Both the position numbers and the translations under genes were made by a program. Positions 17,231 to 27,138 of a DNA stretch of 64,000 bases are shown one piece after another; the first letter of the stretch is position 1; each line of letters begins with the position of its first letter. The DNA is from a bacterium (GTDB lineage Bacteria > Bacillota > Bacilli > Lactobacillales > Streptococcaceae). The notes beneath the pieces were generated by a model that saw only the letters and a list, made by a program, of their open reading frames with translations, ran no database searches and was not told the origin of the DNA. The DNA lies in contig CAJNCW010000004.1 of NCBI GenBank assembly GCA_905221345.1, positions 181,695 to 245,694 of the forward strand, written 5' to 3'.

Positions 17231-17596
17231 TTATTTTTTCTTACCAGCAATCGCAACAGCTTTACCTTTACGAGTGCGAGCGTTGTTTTTAGTGTTTTGT
17301 CCACGGACAGGAAGTCCACGACGGTGACGAATACCACGGTATGAACCGATTTCCATCAAACGTTTGATGTTCAAGTTCACTTCACGACGAAGGTCACCTT
17401 CAACTTTGATTGCATCCACTTCACGACGGATAGCATCTTCTTGATCTGATGTAAGGTCACGTACACGAACATCTTCTGAGATTCCAGCAGCAGCCAAAAT
17501 TTTCTTAGATGTTGCAAGTCCGATACCATAAACGTAAGTCAATGAGATTACTACGCGTTTGTCATTTGGAATGTCAACTCCAGCAATACGAGCCAT
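17231..17596 (-). CDS. rpsM: 30S ribosomal protein S13
   Basis: 121 residues ([21 protein letters not shown]). It contains the helix-two-turn-helix ([16 protein letters not shown]) and the basic C-terminal tail ([15 protein letters not shown]) that reaches the P-site tRNA. S13 contacts L5 across the subunits. Preceded by rpmJ. Confidence 0.98.
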
Positions 17597-17613
17597 GTTT
17601 TCTCCTTTCTATC

Positions 17614-17730
17614 TTATCCTTGACGTTGTTTGTGTTTTGGATTTGCTGGGCAAATTACCATAACACGGCCATTACGACGAATTACTTTACAGTATTCGCA
17701 AATTGGTTTGACCGATGGTCTTACTTTCAT
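17614..17730 (-). CDS. rpmJ: 50S ribosomal protein L36 (zinc-binding form)
   Basis: 38 residues, too short for most ORF lists: [19 protein letters not shown] at the start and NPKHKQRQG at the end. The zinc ligands are C-x2-C-x12-C-x4-H, so this is the zinc-containing C+ version. It lies between infA and rpsM, the usual place. The ATG at 17730 is preceded by ggagggat. Confidence 0.95.
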
Positions 17731-17754
17731 TTCTTATCCCTCCAAGTTTTTCGA

Positions 17755-17973
17755 TTATTTAAAGCGGTAAGTGATACGTCCACGTGTCAAGTCATATGGA
17801 CTCATCTCGACAGTAACACGATCTCCCGCTAAAATACGAATATAGTTTTTACGAATTTTACCAGAAACTGTTGCTAAAATCTGATGTCCATTTTCAAGTT
17901 CAACCGTAAACATTGCGTTAGGCATTGTATCGACTACTTTGCCTTCAACTTCAATCACATCGTCTTTTGCCAC
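17755..17973 (-). CDS. infA: Translation initiation factor IF-1
   Basis: 72 residues from a GTG start at 17973 ([11 protein letters not shown], with GGAGGTG upstream). Longer in-frame starts would add non-conserved residues through the ribosome site. The S1-like OB fold is clear: [19 protein letters not shown] ... [18 protein letters not shown]-1 occupies the ribosomal A site during initiation. Confidence 0.97.
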   Translation of the reverse strand: MAKDDVIEVEGKVVDTMPNAMFTVELENGHQILATVSGKIRKNYIRILAGDRVTVEMSPYDLTRGRITYRFK

Positions 17974-18089
17974 GCAAAAGCACCTCCATAAATTTCGATT
18001 CGATGCCTCTAAACACAGAGACAACAATTATAAGTCAGACTATTTCAGTATAACATTTGTAGCGATTTTTTGCAAGTGTGAAAAACGCT

Positions 18090-18728
18090 TTATTTCAAAT
18101 TTGTCAATACTTTTTCGATGTCTTTAAACACATCGTTGATATCTTGATTTCCTTCGATATCGTGGATCAAACCTTTGGCACGATAGTGAGCAATGATTGG
18201 TTCACCTTGTGCGATATTCACATCCAAACGACGTTTAACAGTCTCAGGCTTGTCATCTTCACGTTGATAGTAATCTTCTTCTTTGTAGTCAACTGGTGGG
18301 TTGAAAACTTTGTGGAAGGTTTCACCTGTTTCGCGGTGGATAATACGGCCACTCAAACGTTCCAAGAGACAGTCTGGATTCACTTCGATATTAATCACAC
18401 CTTCAAGTTCGATACCAAGTTCAGCCAATGTTTTATCCAAGGCATGAGCTTGTTCAATCGTACGTGGGTAACCATCTAACAAGAAACCTGTTTCTTTGAT
18501 ATCATCCTGTGAAAGACGCTCTTTAACGATTCCATTTGTGACCTCATCTGGAACCAACTCACCTTTGTCAATGTATGACTTTGCGAGTACACCCATTTCA
18601 GTTTGATTTGCCATAGCAGCACGGAACATATCTCCAGTTGAAATGTGTGCCACGTGGAATTGTTCCACAATTTTAGCTGCTTGCGTTCCCTTACCTGCTC
18701 CAGGTAAGCCCATAATCAAAAGATTCAT
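18090..18728 (-). CDS. adk: Adenylate kinase
   Basis: 212 residues. Converts ATP + AMP to 2 ADP. P-loop [16 protein letters not shown]-site DGYPRT, and the LID ([19 protein letters not shown]), which lacks the four zinc cysteines found in many Gram-positive enzymes. The position after secY is typical. A 116-base gap separates it from infA. Confidence 0.97.
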   Translation of the reverse strand: MNLLIMGLPGAGKGTQAAKIVEQFHVAHISTGDMFRAAMANQTEMGVLAKSYIDKGELVPDEVTNGIVKERLSQDDIKETGFLLDGYPRTIEQAHALDKTLAELGIELEGVINIEVNPDCLLERLSGRIIHRETGETFHKVFNPPVDYKEEDYYQREDDKPETVKRRLDVNIAQGEPIIAHYRAKGLIHDIEGNQDINDVFKDIEKVLTNLK

Positions 18729-18875
18729 GATCTGATCTCCTTATTTTGTATTTAAATAGAAGCAGAAAGCTTGTTTCAACCCCTATTTAAAAACAAAATA
18801 GAAGAGGGGAGATGAAAATCTATCTTTCTAGGTAGACCTTCATACTCCACTCTCTAAGCAAAAGTAATCTTGCTT
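18729..18875 (-). other. Spacer between secY and adk
   Basis: 147 bases, long for this cluster. It contains a near-palindrome CTATTT...AAATAG around the adk ribosome site side and a short CTACCTAG / CTAGGTAG stem near 18830. I see no ORF with a ribosome site and no U-tract terminator. Confidence 0.4.
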
Positions 18876-20186
18876 TTATTCTGTTTTGTCCATGAAACCA
18901 ACATACTTACGTTTCAATAGGTAACCTTCCAGCTGTTTGATTCCTTCGATACCTGTCGAAATAATGATCAAAAGACTAGTCCCCCCAAAAGCAACGGCTT
19001 CTGAAAGACCAAAGACATCTTTTGCTACAATCGGCAAGATTGAAATCACACCAAGGAAAAGGGAACCGACGGTTGCAAGGCGACGAAGAAGTTTCGACAT
19101 AAACTCTTCAGTACCTTTACCTGGACGAACACCATGGATATAGGCTCCACTCTTTTGCAAGTTTTCTGCTGCTTTCTCTGGATTGATCTGTACAAATGTA
19201 TAGAAGAATGTAAAGAGAATAATCAGCAGGGCATACATAGCAACACCTGTTGGAGATGTTGTCGCAAGCATTTCTTGTGCTGTACGCACCCAAGTCCAAT
19301 CAAGCCCCATAGCGCTGACAAACTGAAGAATAGCCGCAGGAGCTGCCGTAATCGAACTTGCAAAGATAACTGGGATAACACCAGCAGGATTGACCTTCAA
19401 AGGAAGGTATGAACTGGATGGAGCACCTTGAGCAACTTTTGTATATTGGATCGGAATTTTATATTCTGCCTGTTGTACATAGGTTGTAAAGTAAACAATC
19501 AACAAGACAGCGATTATCAAAATAACGACAAAAATAATTGATGATGTCAACCGATCACTTGGAATATTGACAAAATAGTCCACGTAGATACCATGAATCA
19601 TCTCTGGAATTGAAGCCACAATCCCTGCAAAGATAATCATAGACACCCCATTACCATATCCCTTATCAGTGATTTGCTCTCCGAGCCAAGTAACGATCAT
19701 AGTACCTGCAGTCAGGATAATACCAATCGTAACAAAGACTTGCGGGGTCAAATCTGTCGTTAATAATTTTGCACCAGATAGAGTATTAAAACCAGCAGTG
19801 ATCCCGATTGATTGCACAAATGCAAGAATAAGTGCAATATAGCGAGTTGCTTGGTTTAACTTTCTCCGTCCTACTTCCCCCTGCTTGCCCCACTCTACAA
19901 ACTTTGGAACAATATCCATTTGTAGCAATTGAACAACGATGGAAGCAGTGATATACGGACTCACACCGAGTGCAAAAACCGAGAAGTTCTTCATGGCATT
20001 CCCTGAAACAAGACTAAGCATGTTTAAGAAGGATAATCCACTCAAAGCTTCCAGACTTTTTGCATTCACACCTGGTACAGTAATACTAGTCCCGATACGG
20101 AAGACAAGTATGATAAAAATCGTAAAGAGAATTTTTGATCGTACTTTCTTAACCTTGAGGGCCTCTTTTAATAATTTAAAAAACAT
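18876..20186 (-). CDS. secY: Protein translocase channel SecY
   Basis: 436 residues, ten membrane segments. The main Sec channel for secreted and membrane proteins. Recognised by TVPGVNAKSLEALSG, the plug region after FLNMLSLVSGNAM, GVSPYITASIVVQLLQMD, and the cytosolic loop ...YVQQAEYKIPIQYTKVAQG. It is the housekeeping SecY and is distinct from the decayed secY2 at 6.9 kb. The start lies 11 bases after rplO. Confidence 0.97.
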   Translation of the reverse strand: MFFKLLKEALKVKKVRSKILFTIFIILVFRIGTSITVPGVNAKSLEALSGLSFLNMLSLVSGNAMKNFSVFALGVSPYITASIVVQLLQMDIVPKFVEWGKQGEVGRRKLNQATRYIALILAFVQSIGITAGFNTLSGAKLLTTDLTPQVFVTIGIILTAGTMIVTWLGEQITDKGYGNGVSMIIFAGIVASIPEMIHGIYVDYFVNIPSDRLTSSIIFVVILIIAVLLIVYFTTYVQQAEYKIPIQYTKVAQGAPSSSYLPLKVNPAGVIPVIFASSITAAPAAILQFVSAMGLDWTWVRTAQEMLATTSPTGVAMYALLIILFTFFYTFVQINPEKAAENLQKSGAYIHGVRPGKGTEEFMSKLLRRLATVGSLFLGVISILPIVAKDVFGLSEAVAFGGTSLLIIISTGIEGIKQLEGYLLKRKYVGFMDKTE

Positions 20187-20197
20187 AGGTCACCTCT

Positions 20198-20638
20198 CTA
20201 GATGACTTCTACTGAACCACCTTTAGCAGTGATAGCTTCTTCAGCTGTTTTAGAGAATTTAGCTGCTTTCACAGTCAATTTCTTAGTCAACTCACCGTTA
20301 CCAAGAATTTTAACGCCTGATTTTTCAGCCTTTACAATTCCTGCTTCGATAAGAACAACTGGAGTAACTTCAGTACCATCTTCAAAGACGTTCAATTGAT
20401 CAAGATTTACAATTGCGTATTCTTTAGCGTTGATGTTAGTGAATCCACGTTTTGGAAGACGACGGAACAATGGAGTTTGTCCACCTTCAAAACCAAGGCG
20501 AACTCCGCCACCGCTACGAGCTTTTTGACCTTTTTGACCGCGACCAGATGTTTTACCGTTACCTGATGAAGTACCACGACCAACACGGTTACGTACTTTA
20601 CGAGAACCTTCTGCAGGTTTCAATTCATGAAGTTTCAT
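20198..20638 (-). CDS. rplO: 50S ribosomal protein L15
   Basis: 146 residues ([22 protein letters not shown]), with the long Gly-rich basic N-terminal extension ([20 protein letters not shown]) that threads into 23S rRNA. A late-assembly protein. Separated from rpmD by an unusually long structured spacer. Confidence 0.98.
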   Translation of the reverse strand: MKLHELKPAEGSRKVRNRVGRGTSSGNGKTSGRGQKGQKARSGGGVRLGFEGGQTPLFRRLPKRGFTNINAKEYAIVNLDQLNVFEDGTEVTPVVLIEAGIVKAEKSGVKILGNGELTKKLTVKAAKFSKTAEEAITAKGGSVEVI

Positions 20639-20783
20639 TATTATTTTCTCCTCTTTTGTAAAATGCTAGCGCCGATAAGAGAGAAAAGGTTGTCTCCCTT
20701 ATCAACTCGCCTATACATTCGTCATCTTAGATGACTATATCTAGTTTTAGGGGATGAGTATTGCCACATCCCCTAAAAATTCA
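20639..20783 (-). other. Structured spacer between rpmD and rplO
   Basis: 145 bases. A 12-base perfect stem (20745-20756 with 20767-20778, ttttaggggatg / catcccctaaaa) follows the rpmD stop on the minus strand, then GTCATCTaaGATGAC at 20721-20735, then a pair gataag...cttatc near 20675-20703. No U-tract follows, so attenuation, processing or mRNA stability is more likely than plain termination. Confidence 0.55.
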
Positions 20784-20966
20784 TTAGTTTACTTCTTCAA
20801 CTGTTACCAAGTGAGATACTGCAGTGATCATACCACGGATAGCAGCGTTGTCTTCTTTGATAACAGAGCTGTTCAATTTGCCAAGTCCAAGTGCTACAAC
20901 AGTTTTACGTTGTGATGGAATGCGTCCGATTGGAGACTTAGTCAAAGTAATTTTAATTTGAGCCAT
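20784..20966 (-). CDS. rpmD: 50S ribosomal protein L30
   Basis: 60 residues from [20 protein letters not shown] (ATG at 20966, with AAAGGGG upstream). The longer frame adds hydrophobic residues that overlap rpsE and do not belong. L30 binds domain II of 23S rRNA. Confidence 0.97.
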   Translation of the reverse strand: MAQIKITLTKSPIGRIPSQRKTVVALGLGKLNSSVIKEDNAAIRGMITAVSHLVTVEEVN

Positions 20967-20979
20967 TTTATCCCCTTTC

Positions 20980-21474
20980 TTATGCCAAATCAGAAACTGA
21001 AATACCACGAAGGGCAGCAACTTCTTCAGCGCGTTTCAATTGTTTCAAACCTTCAACAGTTGCACGAACAATGTTGATTGGAGTGTTAGAACCAAGTGAT
21101 TTAGATGTAATATCTGCCACACCTGCCAATTCCACAACGGCACGAACGGCACCACCAGCGGCAACTCCAGAACCTTCTACAGCAGGTTTCAACAATACTT
21201 TAGCTCCACCGAATTCTGAAAGAACTTCGTGTGGGATTGTTGTTCCAACCATAGGAACTTCAATCAAGTTTTTCTTAGCATCTTCTACTGCTTTACGGAT
21301 TGCTTCTGGAACTTCTTGAGCTTTACCAGTACCAAATCCTACGCGACCATTGTGGTCACCAACAACAACAAGAGCTGCGAAACGAAGACGACGTCCACCT
21401 TTAACAACTTTTGTAACACGGTTGACAGCAACTACGCGTTCTTCTAATTCAACTGCATTGTCTTTAAATGCCAT
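20980..21474 (-). CDS. rpsE: 30S ribosomal protein S5
   Basis: 164 residues. The dsRBD-like N-terminal half ([20 protein letters not shown]) and the second half ([17 protein letters not shown]) match S5, which sits at the mRNA entry and affects fidelity. Spacing to rplR is 17 bases. Confidence 0.98.
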   Translation of the reverse strand: MAFKDNAVELEERVVAVNRVTKVVKGGRRLRFAALVVVGDHNGRVGFGTGKAQEVPEAIRKAVEDAKKNLIEVPMVGTTIPHEVLSEFGGAKVLLKPAVEGSGVAAGGAVRAVVELAGVADITSKSLGSNTPINIVRATVEGLKQLKRAEEVAALRGISVSDLA

Positions 21475-21491
21475 TTTCTAGTGTCCTCCTA

Positions 21492-21848
21492 TTAGAATTT
21501 CAATCCGTTTTCACGAGCTGCATCAGCCAAAGCTTTCACACGTCCGTGATATAGATATCCACCGCGGTCGAACACCACTTCTGAAATACCTTTAGCGTTT
21601 GCACGTTCTGCAACGAGTTTACCGACAGCAACGGCTTGTTCAGTCTTAGTTCCTTTTGAAACTTCTTTGTCAAGAGTTGAAGCACTTGCGAGCGTTACAC
21701 CCGCTACGTCATCAATCACTTGAGCGTAGATGCCTGTATTAGAACGGAATACGTTCAAACGTGGGCGATCAGCAGTTCCAGAGAGTTTTCCGCGAACGCG
21801 ACGGTGGCGTTTTTGGCGGAGTTTGTTTTTATCTGGTTTAGAAATCAC
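21492..21848 (-). CDS. rplR: 50S ribosomal protein L18
   Basis: 118 residues from a GTG at 21848 ([17 protein letters not shown]), with GAGGTG 6 bases upstream. An ATG 13 codons earlier (MHSTRFK...) reads through that ribosome site and is rejected. L18 binds 5S rRNA together with L5. Conserved features: [20 protein letters not shown] and [20 protein letters not shown]. Confidence 0.96.
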
Positions 21849-21931
21849 AGTTTTCACCTCTTTAGTTTTAAATCGTGTGCTATGCACAAAGTTGGAAAAT
21901 AGGTCGGTGGTTGAAGATCAGCCACTCAACA

Positions 21932-22468
21932 TTATTTACCTGTTTTACCTTCTTTAAGACGAACGTATTCGCCAACGTAACGGATACCTTTACCTTTATA
22001 TGGTTCTGGTGAGCGAAGGCTACGTACGTAAGCAGCTGTTTGACCAACTACTTCTTTTGAAATTCCGCTAACAACGATTGTTGTTGGGTTTGGAAGTTCA
22101 AAAGTAATTCCTTCTGGAGCTTCAACTTCGTCTGGATGAGATTTACCAACAGCCAAGACAAGTTTGTTTCCTTGAAGTTGTGCACGGTAACCAACCCCAC
22201 GCATTTCAAGTTCTTTCTTGAATCCTTCTGATACACCAACAACCATGTTGTTCAAAAGCGCACGAGTAGTTCCGTGAATAGTTTTCATTTCTTTTGAATC
22301 GTTTGGACGATGAAGAGTTACTTCAGTACCTTCCACACGAATTTCAATATCTTTTGAGAACTCACGAGTAAGTTCTCCTTTAGGTCCTTTTACAGTTACT
22401 ACGTTGTCATTGTTAGTGAGTTCAACACCAGCAGGCAACACGATAACTTTATTACCAATACGTGACAT
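21932..22468 (-). CDS. rplF: 50S ribosomal protein L6
   Basis: 178 residues ([17 protein letters not shown]), two related domains, and the C-terminal [27 protein letters not shown] near the sarcin-ricin loop. Preceded by a 186-base structured gap after rpsH. Confidence 0.98.
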   Translation of the reverse strand: MSRIGNKVIVLPAGVELTNNDNVVTVKGPKGELTREFSKDIEIRVEGTEVTLHRPNDSKEMKTIHGTTRALLNNMVVGVSEGFKKELEMRGVGYRAQLQGNKLVLAVGKSHPDEVEAPEGITFELPNPTTIVVSGISKEVVGQTAAYVRSLRSPEPYKGKGIRYVGEYVRLKEGKTGK

Positions 22469-22654
22469 GTTTATATTCTCCTGTTAGATTGTCAGGCCAT
22501 GACGGCCAGTTTTCACGGGGTTAAATCGATTTCTCGATTAAAGGAATATTTAGGTTTCAGTTTCAAAGTGAATCCAAGCATCGTCTCGTAGGCATAACTT
22601 TGGGTTAGGCAAGAGACGATAACGAAGGGTCACAAAGAAATTGGAAGCTAAATA
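22469..22654 (-). other. Structured spacer between rpsH and rplF
   Basis: 186 bases. An outer stem (aatatttag 22545-22553 with ctaaatatt 22648-22656) touches the rpsH stop codon and encloses an inner stem (catcgtctc 22579-22587 with gagacgat 22613-22620). A second hairpin (22521-22541, ttaaatcga / tcgattaa) and a GGCC-ATGA-CGGCC motif lie nearer rplF. No ORF with a ribosome site is seen. Confidence 0.6.
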
Positions 22655-23053
22655 TTACCAAACGTAAGCGATAACCTCACCACCAACGTTCTTTTGGCGA
22701 GCTTCTTTATCGGTAAGCAAACCTTCAGATGTTGAAAGGATAGCAATTCCAAGTCCGTTAAGAACTTTTGGAAGATCTTCACGTTTTTTGTAGACACGAA
22801 GCCCTGGTTTAGAAACACGTTTCAAGTTAGTGATAACTTTTTCACCGTTTGGTCCGTATTTAAGGAATACACGGATGATGCCTTGTTTGTCATCTTCGAT
22901 GATTTCTACGTTTTTTACAAAACCTTCGCGTTTAAGGATTTCAGCAATCCCTTTTTTGATGTTTGATGCAGGTACTTCAAGTACTTCGTGTTTCGCTTGG
23001 TTAGCGTTACGAATACGAGTTAGGAAGTCTGCGATTGGGTCAGTCATAACCAT
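22655..23053 (-). CDS. rpsH: 30S ribosomal protein S8
   Basis: 132 residues ([17 protein letters not shown]), with the C-terminal [27 protein letters not shown]8 binds helix 21 of 16S rRNA and in E. coli is the repressor of the spc operon. Here both flanks of the gene are long, highly structured spacers. Confidence 0.98.
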   Translation of the reverse strand: MVMTDPIADFLTRIRNANQAKHEVLEVPASNIKKGIAEILKREGFVKNVEIIEDDKQGIIRVFLKYGPNGEKVITNLKRVSKPGLRVYKKREDLPKVLNGLGIAILSTSEGLLTDKEARQKNVGGEVIAYVW

Positions 23054-23266
23054 TTTGTTTTTCTCCTCTTACTAGTAGTTTGCAAGTTGCACTTGCTAGT
23101 TAATGATTGAGCTGGGCTCAGATAGTATTGACACATTCAAATGAGATGACTCTTATTTGAACACGAGCTACAACCTGGGCAAAAAAGATAGATTTGTTTT
23201 GGAGCATCGCTCCTACACCAAATCTCCTATTTTTGCTGTGGTTGTTACGCTCTTTGTATCATGATA
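23054..23266 (-). other. Structured spacer between rpsN and rpsH
   Basis: 213 bases, the second-longest internal gap of the cluster. One extended hairpin spans 23165-23252: paired segments GAGC/GCTC, CAACC/GGTTG, GCAAAAA/TTTTTGC, AGATTTG/CAAATCT and TGGAGC/GCTCC with small internal loops. A second stem, TTCAAAT...ATTTGAA, is at 23137-23161 and a third, ACTAG...CTAGT, at 23071-23100. No coding potential seen. Confidence 0.65.
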
Positions 23267-23452
23267 TTACCAAGATGCTTTTGTTACACCAGGAATTTGT
23301 CCTTTGTAAGCTAATTCACGGAAGCAAACACGGCAAAGTTTAAATTTGCGGTAAACTGAATGTGGACGACCACATTTTTCACAACGAGTATAAGCTTGAG
23401 TAGAGAACTTCGCTGGACGTTTGTTCTTAGCAATCATTGATTTTTTAGCCAT
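23267..23452 (-). CDS. rpsN: 30S ribosomal protein S14, type Z (zinc)
   Basis: 61 residues with two CxxC pairs, CEKCG and LCRVC, that hold one zinc. This is the short zinc form normally found in the spc operon of Firmicutes. Start [13 protein letters not shown] follows GGAGGT. Confidence 0.97.
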
Positions 23453-23469
23453 TAGATTTACCTCCTATA

Positions 23470-24012
23470 TTATTTTGCAAAAGGCATTCCAAGGCCTGTA
23501 AGCAATGCACGTGACTCTTCGTCAGTGTTAGCAGTTGTTACGATAACGATGTCAAGACCACGAGTTTTGTCAACGTCATCGAAGTTGATTTCTGGGAAGA
23601 TCAATTGTTCTTTCACACCGAGTGTGTAGTTTCCGCGTCCATCAAATGATTTTGTTGGAACACCGTGGAAGTCACGTACACGTGGAAGTGAAACTGAAAC
23701 CAATTTGTCCAAGAATTCGTACATACGTTCACCACGAAGGGTAACTTTTGCACCGATCGCTACACCTTCACGAAGACGGAAGCCGGCGATTGATTTTTTA
23801 GCTTTAGTGATAAGTGGTTTTTGACCTGAGATAAGTGCCAATTCTTCAGCAGCTTTTTCAAGGCTTTTAGCGTTTGATACAGCTTCACCAACACCCATGT
23901 TCAAAACGATCTTATCTACTTTAGGCACAGCCATCACTGATGAGTAGTTAAATTGTTCTGTCAAAGCAGGAACTACTTCATTAAGATATTTTTCTTTTAA
24001 ACGATTTGCCAT
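23470..24012 (-). CDS. rplE: 50S ribosomal protein L5
   Basis: 180 residues ([23 protein letters not shown]). It binds 5S rRNA and the P-site tRNA. Conserved [13 protein letters not shown] and [10 protein letters not shown] are visible. 17 bases before rpsN. Confidence 0.98.
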   Translation of the reverse strand: MANRLKEKYLNEVVPALTEQFNYSSVMAVPKVDKIVLNMGVGEAVSNAKSLEKAAEELALISGQKPLITKAKKSIAGFRLREGVAIGAKVTLRGERMYEFLDKLVSVSLPRVRDFHGVPTKSFDGRGNYTLGVKEQLIFPEINFDDVDKTRGLDIVIVTTANTDEESRALLTGLGMPFAK

Positions 24013-24035
24013 TATACTTCTCCTTTCCTTCGTGA

Positions 24036-24341
24036 TTAATCAAGCACTTCGCCTGATTTTTTGTTGTAGCGAACTTTTTTACCGTCTACAAATTTGTAAC
24101 CAACACGACCAGCTACTCCGTTTTTGTCCAAAACTTGAACGTTTGATACGTGGATAGCTGCTTCTTTCTCAATGATACCACCTTGAGGAAGGTCGTTAGT
24201 TGGACGTTGGTGTTTCTTAACGATGTTAACACCTTCAACGATAACTTTGTTTACTTTTGGAAGGGCAGTAAGGACAACAGCTTCTGTTCCCTTATCTTTA
24301 CCAGCGATTACGCGAACTTTGTCGCCTTTTTTTACAAACAT
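24036..24341 (-). CDS. rplX: 50S ribosomal protein L24
   Basis: 101 residues with an N-terminal KOW motif ([19 protein letters not shown]) and [10 protein letters not shown]. An assembly initiator protein for the 50S subunit. Confidence 0.98.
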   Translation of the reverse strand: MFVKKGDKVRVIAGKDKGTEAVVLTALPKVNKVIVEGVNIVKKHQRPTNDLPQGGIIEKEAAIHVSNVQVLDKNGVAGRVGYKFVDGKKVRYNKKSGEVLD

Positions 24342-24419
24342 TAGGTTTCTCCTTGATTTTTCTTACGCCCATAAGGGCACCCTGGAAGTAAATCCAGGGG
24401 ACTAGTTTGTTTCTAAAAA
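24342..24419 (-). other. Hairpin spacer between rplN and rplX
   Basis: 78 bases with two compact hairpins: GCCC-tt-ATGGGC-like (24367-24378) and CCCTGGA-tttact-TCCAGGG (24380-24399, on either strand). No U-tract follows, so it does not look like a terminator. Confidence 0.5.
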
Positions 24420-24788
24420 TTAAAGTACTTCTGGAGCAAGTGACACGATCTTCATGAAGCCACCTTCACGCAATTCACGTGCAACTGGGCCAAAGATACG
24501 TGTTCCGCGAGGAGTTTTGTCTTCACGGATGATAACTGCTGCGTTTTCGTCAAACTTGATGTATGAACCATCAGCACGACGAGCACCTGATTTAGTACGA
24601 ACGATAACAGCTTTTACAACGTCACCTTTTTTAACCGCACCACCAGGAGTAGCTTGTTTTACAGATGCCACAATGACATCACCGATGTTCGCAAATTTAC
24701 GTTTAGAACCACCAAGAACTTTGATAGTCAAGATTTCGCGTGCACCGCTGTTGTCTGCGACTTTCAAACGAGTTTCTGTTTGAATCAT
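24420..24788 (-). CDS. rplN: 50S ribosomal protein L14
   Basis: 122 residues ([20 protein letters not shown]) with RAVxVR-like [26 protein letters not shown]. It forms an inter-subunit bridge and is where RsfS docks. First complete gene of the spc part. Confidence 0.98.
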   Translation of the reverse strand: MIQTETRLKVADNSGAREILTIKVLGGSKRKFANIGDVIVASVKQATPGGAVKKGDVVKAVIVRTKSGARRADGSYIKFDENAAVIIREDKTPRGTRIFGPVARELREGGFMKIVSLAPEVL

Positions 24789-24813
24789 TTCAGTTTTCTC
24801 CTTTCAGGCTTGA

Positions 24814-25074
24814 TTAGATGATGACCGCTTCTTCAACAACTTCTACAAGACGGAAACGTTTTGTAGCTGAAAGCGGACGAGTTTCCATGATACGTACGAT
24901 ATCGCCTTCTTTGGCAACATTGTTTTCATCATGTGCTTTGTATTTTTTAGAGTAGTTAATACGTTTACCATAGACTGGGTGGTTACGTTTTGTTTCAACT
25001 ACAACTGTGATTGTCTTGTCCATTTTGTCAGATACAACACGTCCAACAAGAACTTTACGATTATTGCGTTCCAT
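24814..25074 (-). CDS. rpsQ: 30S ribosomal protein S17
   Basis: 86 residues ([21 protein letters not shown]), OB fold with [20 protein letters not shown] primary 16S rRNA binder. Last gene of the S10 part in the classical division. Confidence 0.98.
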
Positions 25075-25098
25075 TGAAATTTCTCCTTCCCTAGTCTA

Positions 25099-25305
25099 TT
25101 ATTTCGCTTCAGATTGAACTGTTTTGATACGAGCAATTTGTTTTTTAACTTCTTTCAAGCGAGCTGTTTGTTCCAATTGGCCAGTAGCAGCTTGGAAACG
25201 AAGTTCAAACAATTCTTTTTTCAATTCGTTTTCGCGCTTCGCGAGTTCTTCTTGAGAAAGACCACGAAGTTCTTTAACAAATTCTTTTACTTCATTAAGT
25301 TTCAT
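25099..25305 (-). CDS. rpmC: 50S ribosomal protein L29
   Basis: 68 residues, two antiparallel helices ([21 protein letters not shown] ... [15 protein letters not shown]). It sits at the exit tunnel and helps dock trigger factor and SRP. Confidence 0.97.
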
Positions 25306-25314
25306 GCCTTCTCC

Positions 25315-25728
25315 TTATTCTGCTTCACGTTTTACGAATTTACATTTAACTGGCAATTTGTGGCTTGCAAGGCGAAGCGCTTCGCGAGCGATCTCTTCAG
25401 ATACACCAGCAACTTCAAACATCACTTTACCACGTTTAACTGGTGCTACCCAACCTTCAGGTGCCCCTTTACCAGATCCCATACGCACACCGATAGCTTT
25501 AGCAGTGTATGATTTGTGTGGGAAGATTTTAATCCAAACTTTACCACCACGTTTCATGTAACGAGTCATGGCGATACGAGCAGCTTCGATTTGGCGGTTA
25601 GTGATCCAGTGGCTAGTTGTAGCTTGAAGACCGTATTCACCGAATGCTACTTCTTTTCCACCTTTTGCTTCACCGCGCATTTTTCCACGGAATTCACGAC
25701 GGTGTTTAACACGTTTAGGTACTAACAT
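25315..25728 (-). CDS. rplP: 50S ribosomal protein L16
   Basis: 137 residues ([19 protein letters not shown]) with [18 protein letters not shown], the loop that reaches the peptidyl transferase centre and A-site tRNA. Three bases separate it from the rpsC stop. Confidence 0.98.
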   Translation of the reverse strand: MLVPKRVKHRREFRGKMRGEAKGGKEVAFGEYGLQATTSHWITNRQIEAARIAMTRYMKRGGKVWIKIFPHKSYTAKAIGVRMGSGKGAPEGWVAPVKRGKVMFEVAGVSEEIAREALRLASHKLPVKCKFVKREAE

Positions 25729-25731
25729 TGG

Positions 25732-26385
25732 TTATTTACCTCCTTTAGTGTTTTTACGAGCTGGAAGAACTTCACCACGGTAGATCCATACTTTAACACC
25801 AAGTTTACCGTATGTAGTATCTGCTTCTTCCCAAGCGTAATCGATATCTGCACGAAGTGTGTGAAGTGGAACAGTTCCTTCAGAGTATCCTTCAGCACGG
25901 GCGATATCTGCACCGTTCAAACGACCTGATACTTGAGTTTTAATTCCTTTAGCTCCAGCACGCATTGCACGTTGGATTGCTTGTTTTTGTGCACGACGGA
26001 AAGCAACACGTTGCTCCAATTGACGAGCGATTCCTTCACCTACAAGGTGAGCATCCAAATCAGGTTGTTTGATTTCGATGATGTTGATGTGTACTTGTTT
26101 TCCAGTCAATTTGTTAAGTTTTGCACGGAGTGCATCAACGTTAGCACCACCTTTACCGATAACCATACCTGGTTTAGCAGTGTGAAGTGAAACGTTAACT
26201 TTGTTTACTGCGCGTTCAATTTCGATAGTTGAAACTGCTGCGTCAGCAAGTTCTTTTTGAACGAATTTACGGATTGCAAGATCTTCATGAAGGTAATCCG
26301 CGTATTCTTTTTCAGCATACCATTTGGCATCCCAATCACGGATGATGCCGACACGCATACCAATTGGATGTACTTTTTGACCCAC
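25732..26385 (-). CDS. rpsC: 30S ribosomal protein S3
   Basis: 217 residues. The KH domain is visible in [18 protein letters not shown]3 with S4 and S5 forms the mRNA entry and helicase site. [26 protein letters not shown] is the typical N-terminus. Confidence 0.98.
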
Positions 26386-26397
26386 GATTTTACCTCC

Positions 26398-26742
26398 TTA
26401 TTTTTCTGCAACAGCTACAGTGATGTGAGCTGTACGTTTGTTGATTGGTGAAGCTGAACCTTTCGCACGTGGACGGAAACGTTTCATAGTTGGTCCTTCG
26501 TTTGCGAATGCTTCAGATACTACCAAGTTAGCTTTGTCCAAACCAAAGTTGTTTTCAGCGTTAGCTACAGCTGAGTTCAAAACTTTCAAGATGATTTCAG
26601 CAGCTTTGTTTGGTGTGAATGTCAAGATTGCAATAGCATCGGCTACGCTTTTACCACGGATGTTGTCAAGAACAAGACGTGATTTACGAGGTGAAACACG
26701 TACTGTACGAGCCATTGCTTTAGCTGAAGTAATTTCTGCCAT
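26398..26742 (-). CDS. rplV: 50S ribosomal protein L22
   Basis: 114 residues. The exit-tunnel beta-hairpin is in [27 protein letters not shown], a site where macrolide resistance changes arise in streptococci. The loop looks of ordinary length, with no insertion or duplication. Confidence 0.98.
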   Translation of the reverse strand: MAEITSAKAMARTVRVSPRKSRLVLDNIRGKSVADAIAILTFTPNKAAEIILKVLNSAVANAENNFGLDKANLVVSEAFANEGPTMKRFRPRAKGSASPINKRTAHITVAVAEK

Positions 26743-26753
26743 TTATGTTCTCC

Positions 26754-27035
26754 TTATTTTCTACGTGTTTTCTTATCGTCTGCAGCGTGACCTTTGTAAG
26801 TACGTGTTGGTGCAAATTCACCAAGTTTGTGACCTACCATGTCTTCTTGGATGTAGACAGGTACGTGTTTACGTCCGTCATAAACTGCGATAGTGTAACC
26901 AATGAAACTTGGGAAGATCGTTGAACGACGTGACCAAGTTTTAATAACTTTTTTCTTTTCGTCGTTAGCTTGAGCTTCAACTTTTTTCATCAAATGCTCA
27001 TCGACGAAAGGTCCTTTTTTAAGACTGCGTCCCAT
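26754..27035 (-). CDS. rpsS: 30S ribosomal protein S19
   Basis: 93 residues from [19 protein letters not shown] (ATG at 27035, AAAGGAGAAAATACAAA upstream). The longer frame to 27083 runs through the ribosome site. S19 contacts S13 in the head of the 30S subunit. Confidence 0.97.
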
Positions 27036-27138
27036 TTTTGTATTTTCTCCTTTAAATGTTGTACCACAGCGGCTTGCGCTCACATGGAGCGCTACCGAGC
27101 TGGCGGATTTCCTAGTTGCTTAGGCGACTAGTTTACTA
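27036..27138 (-). other. Hairpin spacer between rplB and rpsS
   Basis: 103 bases. Two stems: GCGCTC-acatg-GAGCGC (27075-27091) and CTAGTTGC-ttag-GCGACTAG with one G-U pair (27112-27131). The larger stem is directly behind the rplB stop codon. No U-tract. Confidence 0.5.
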
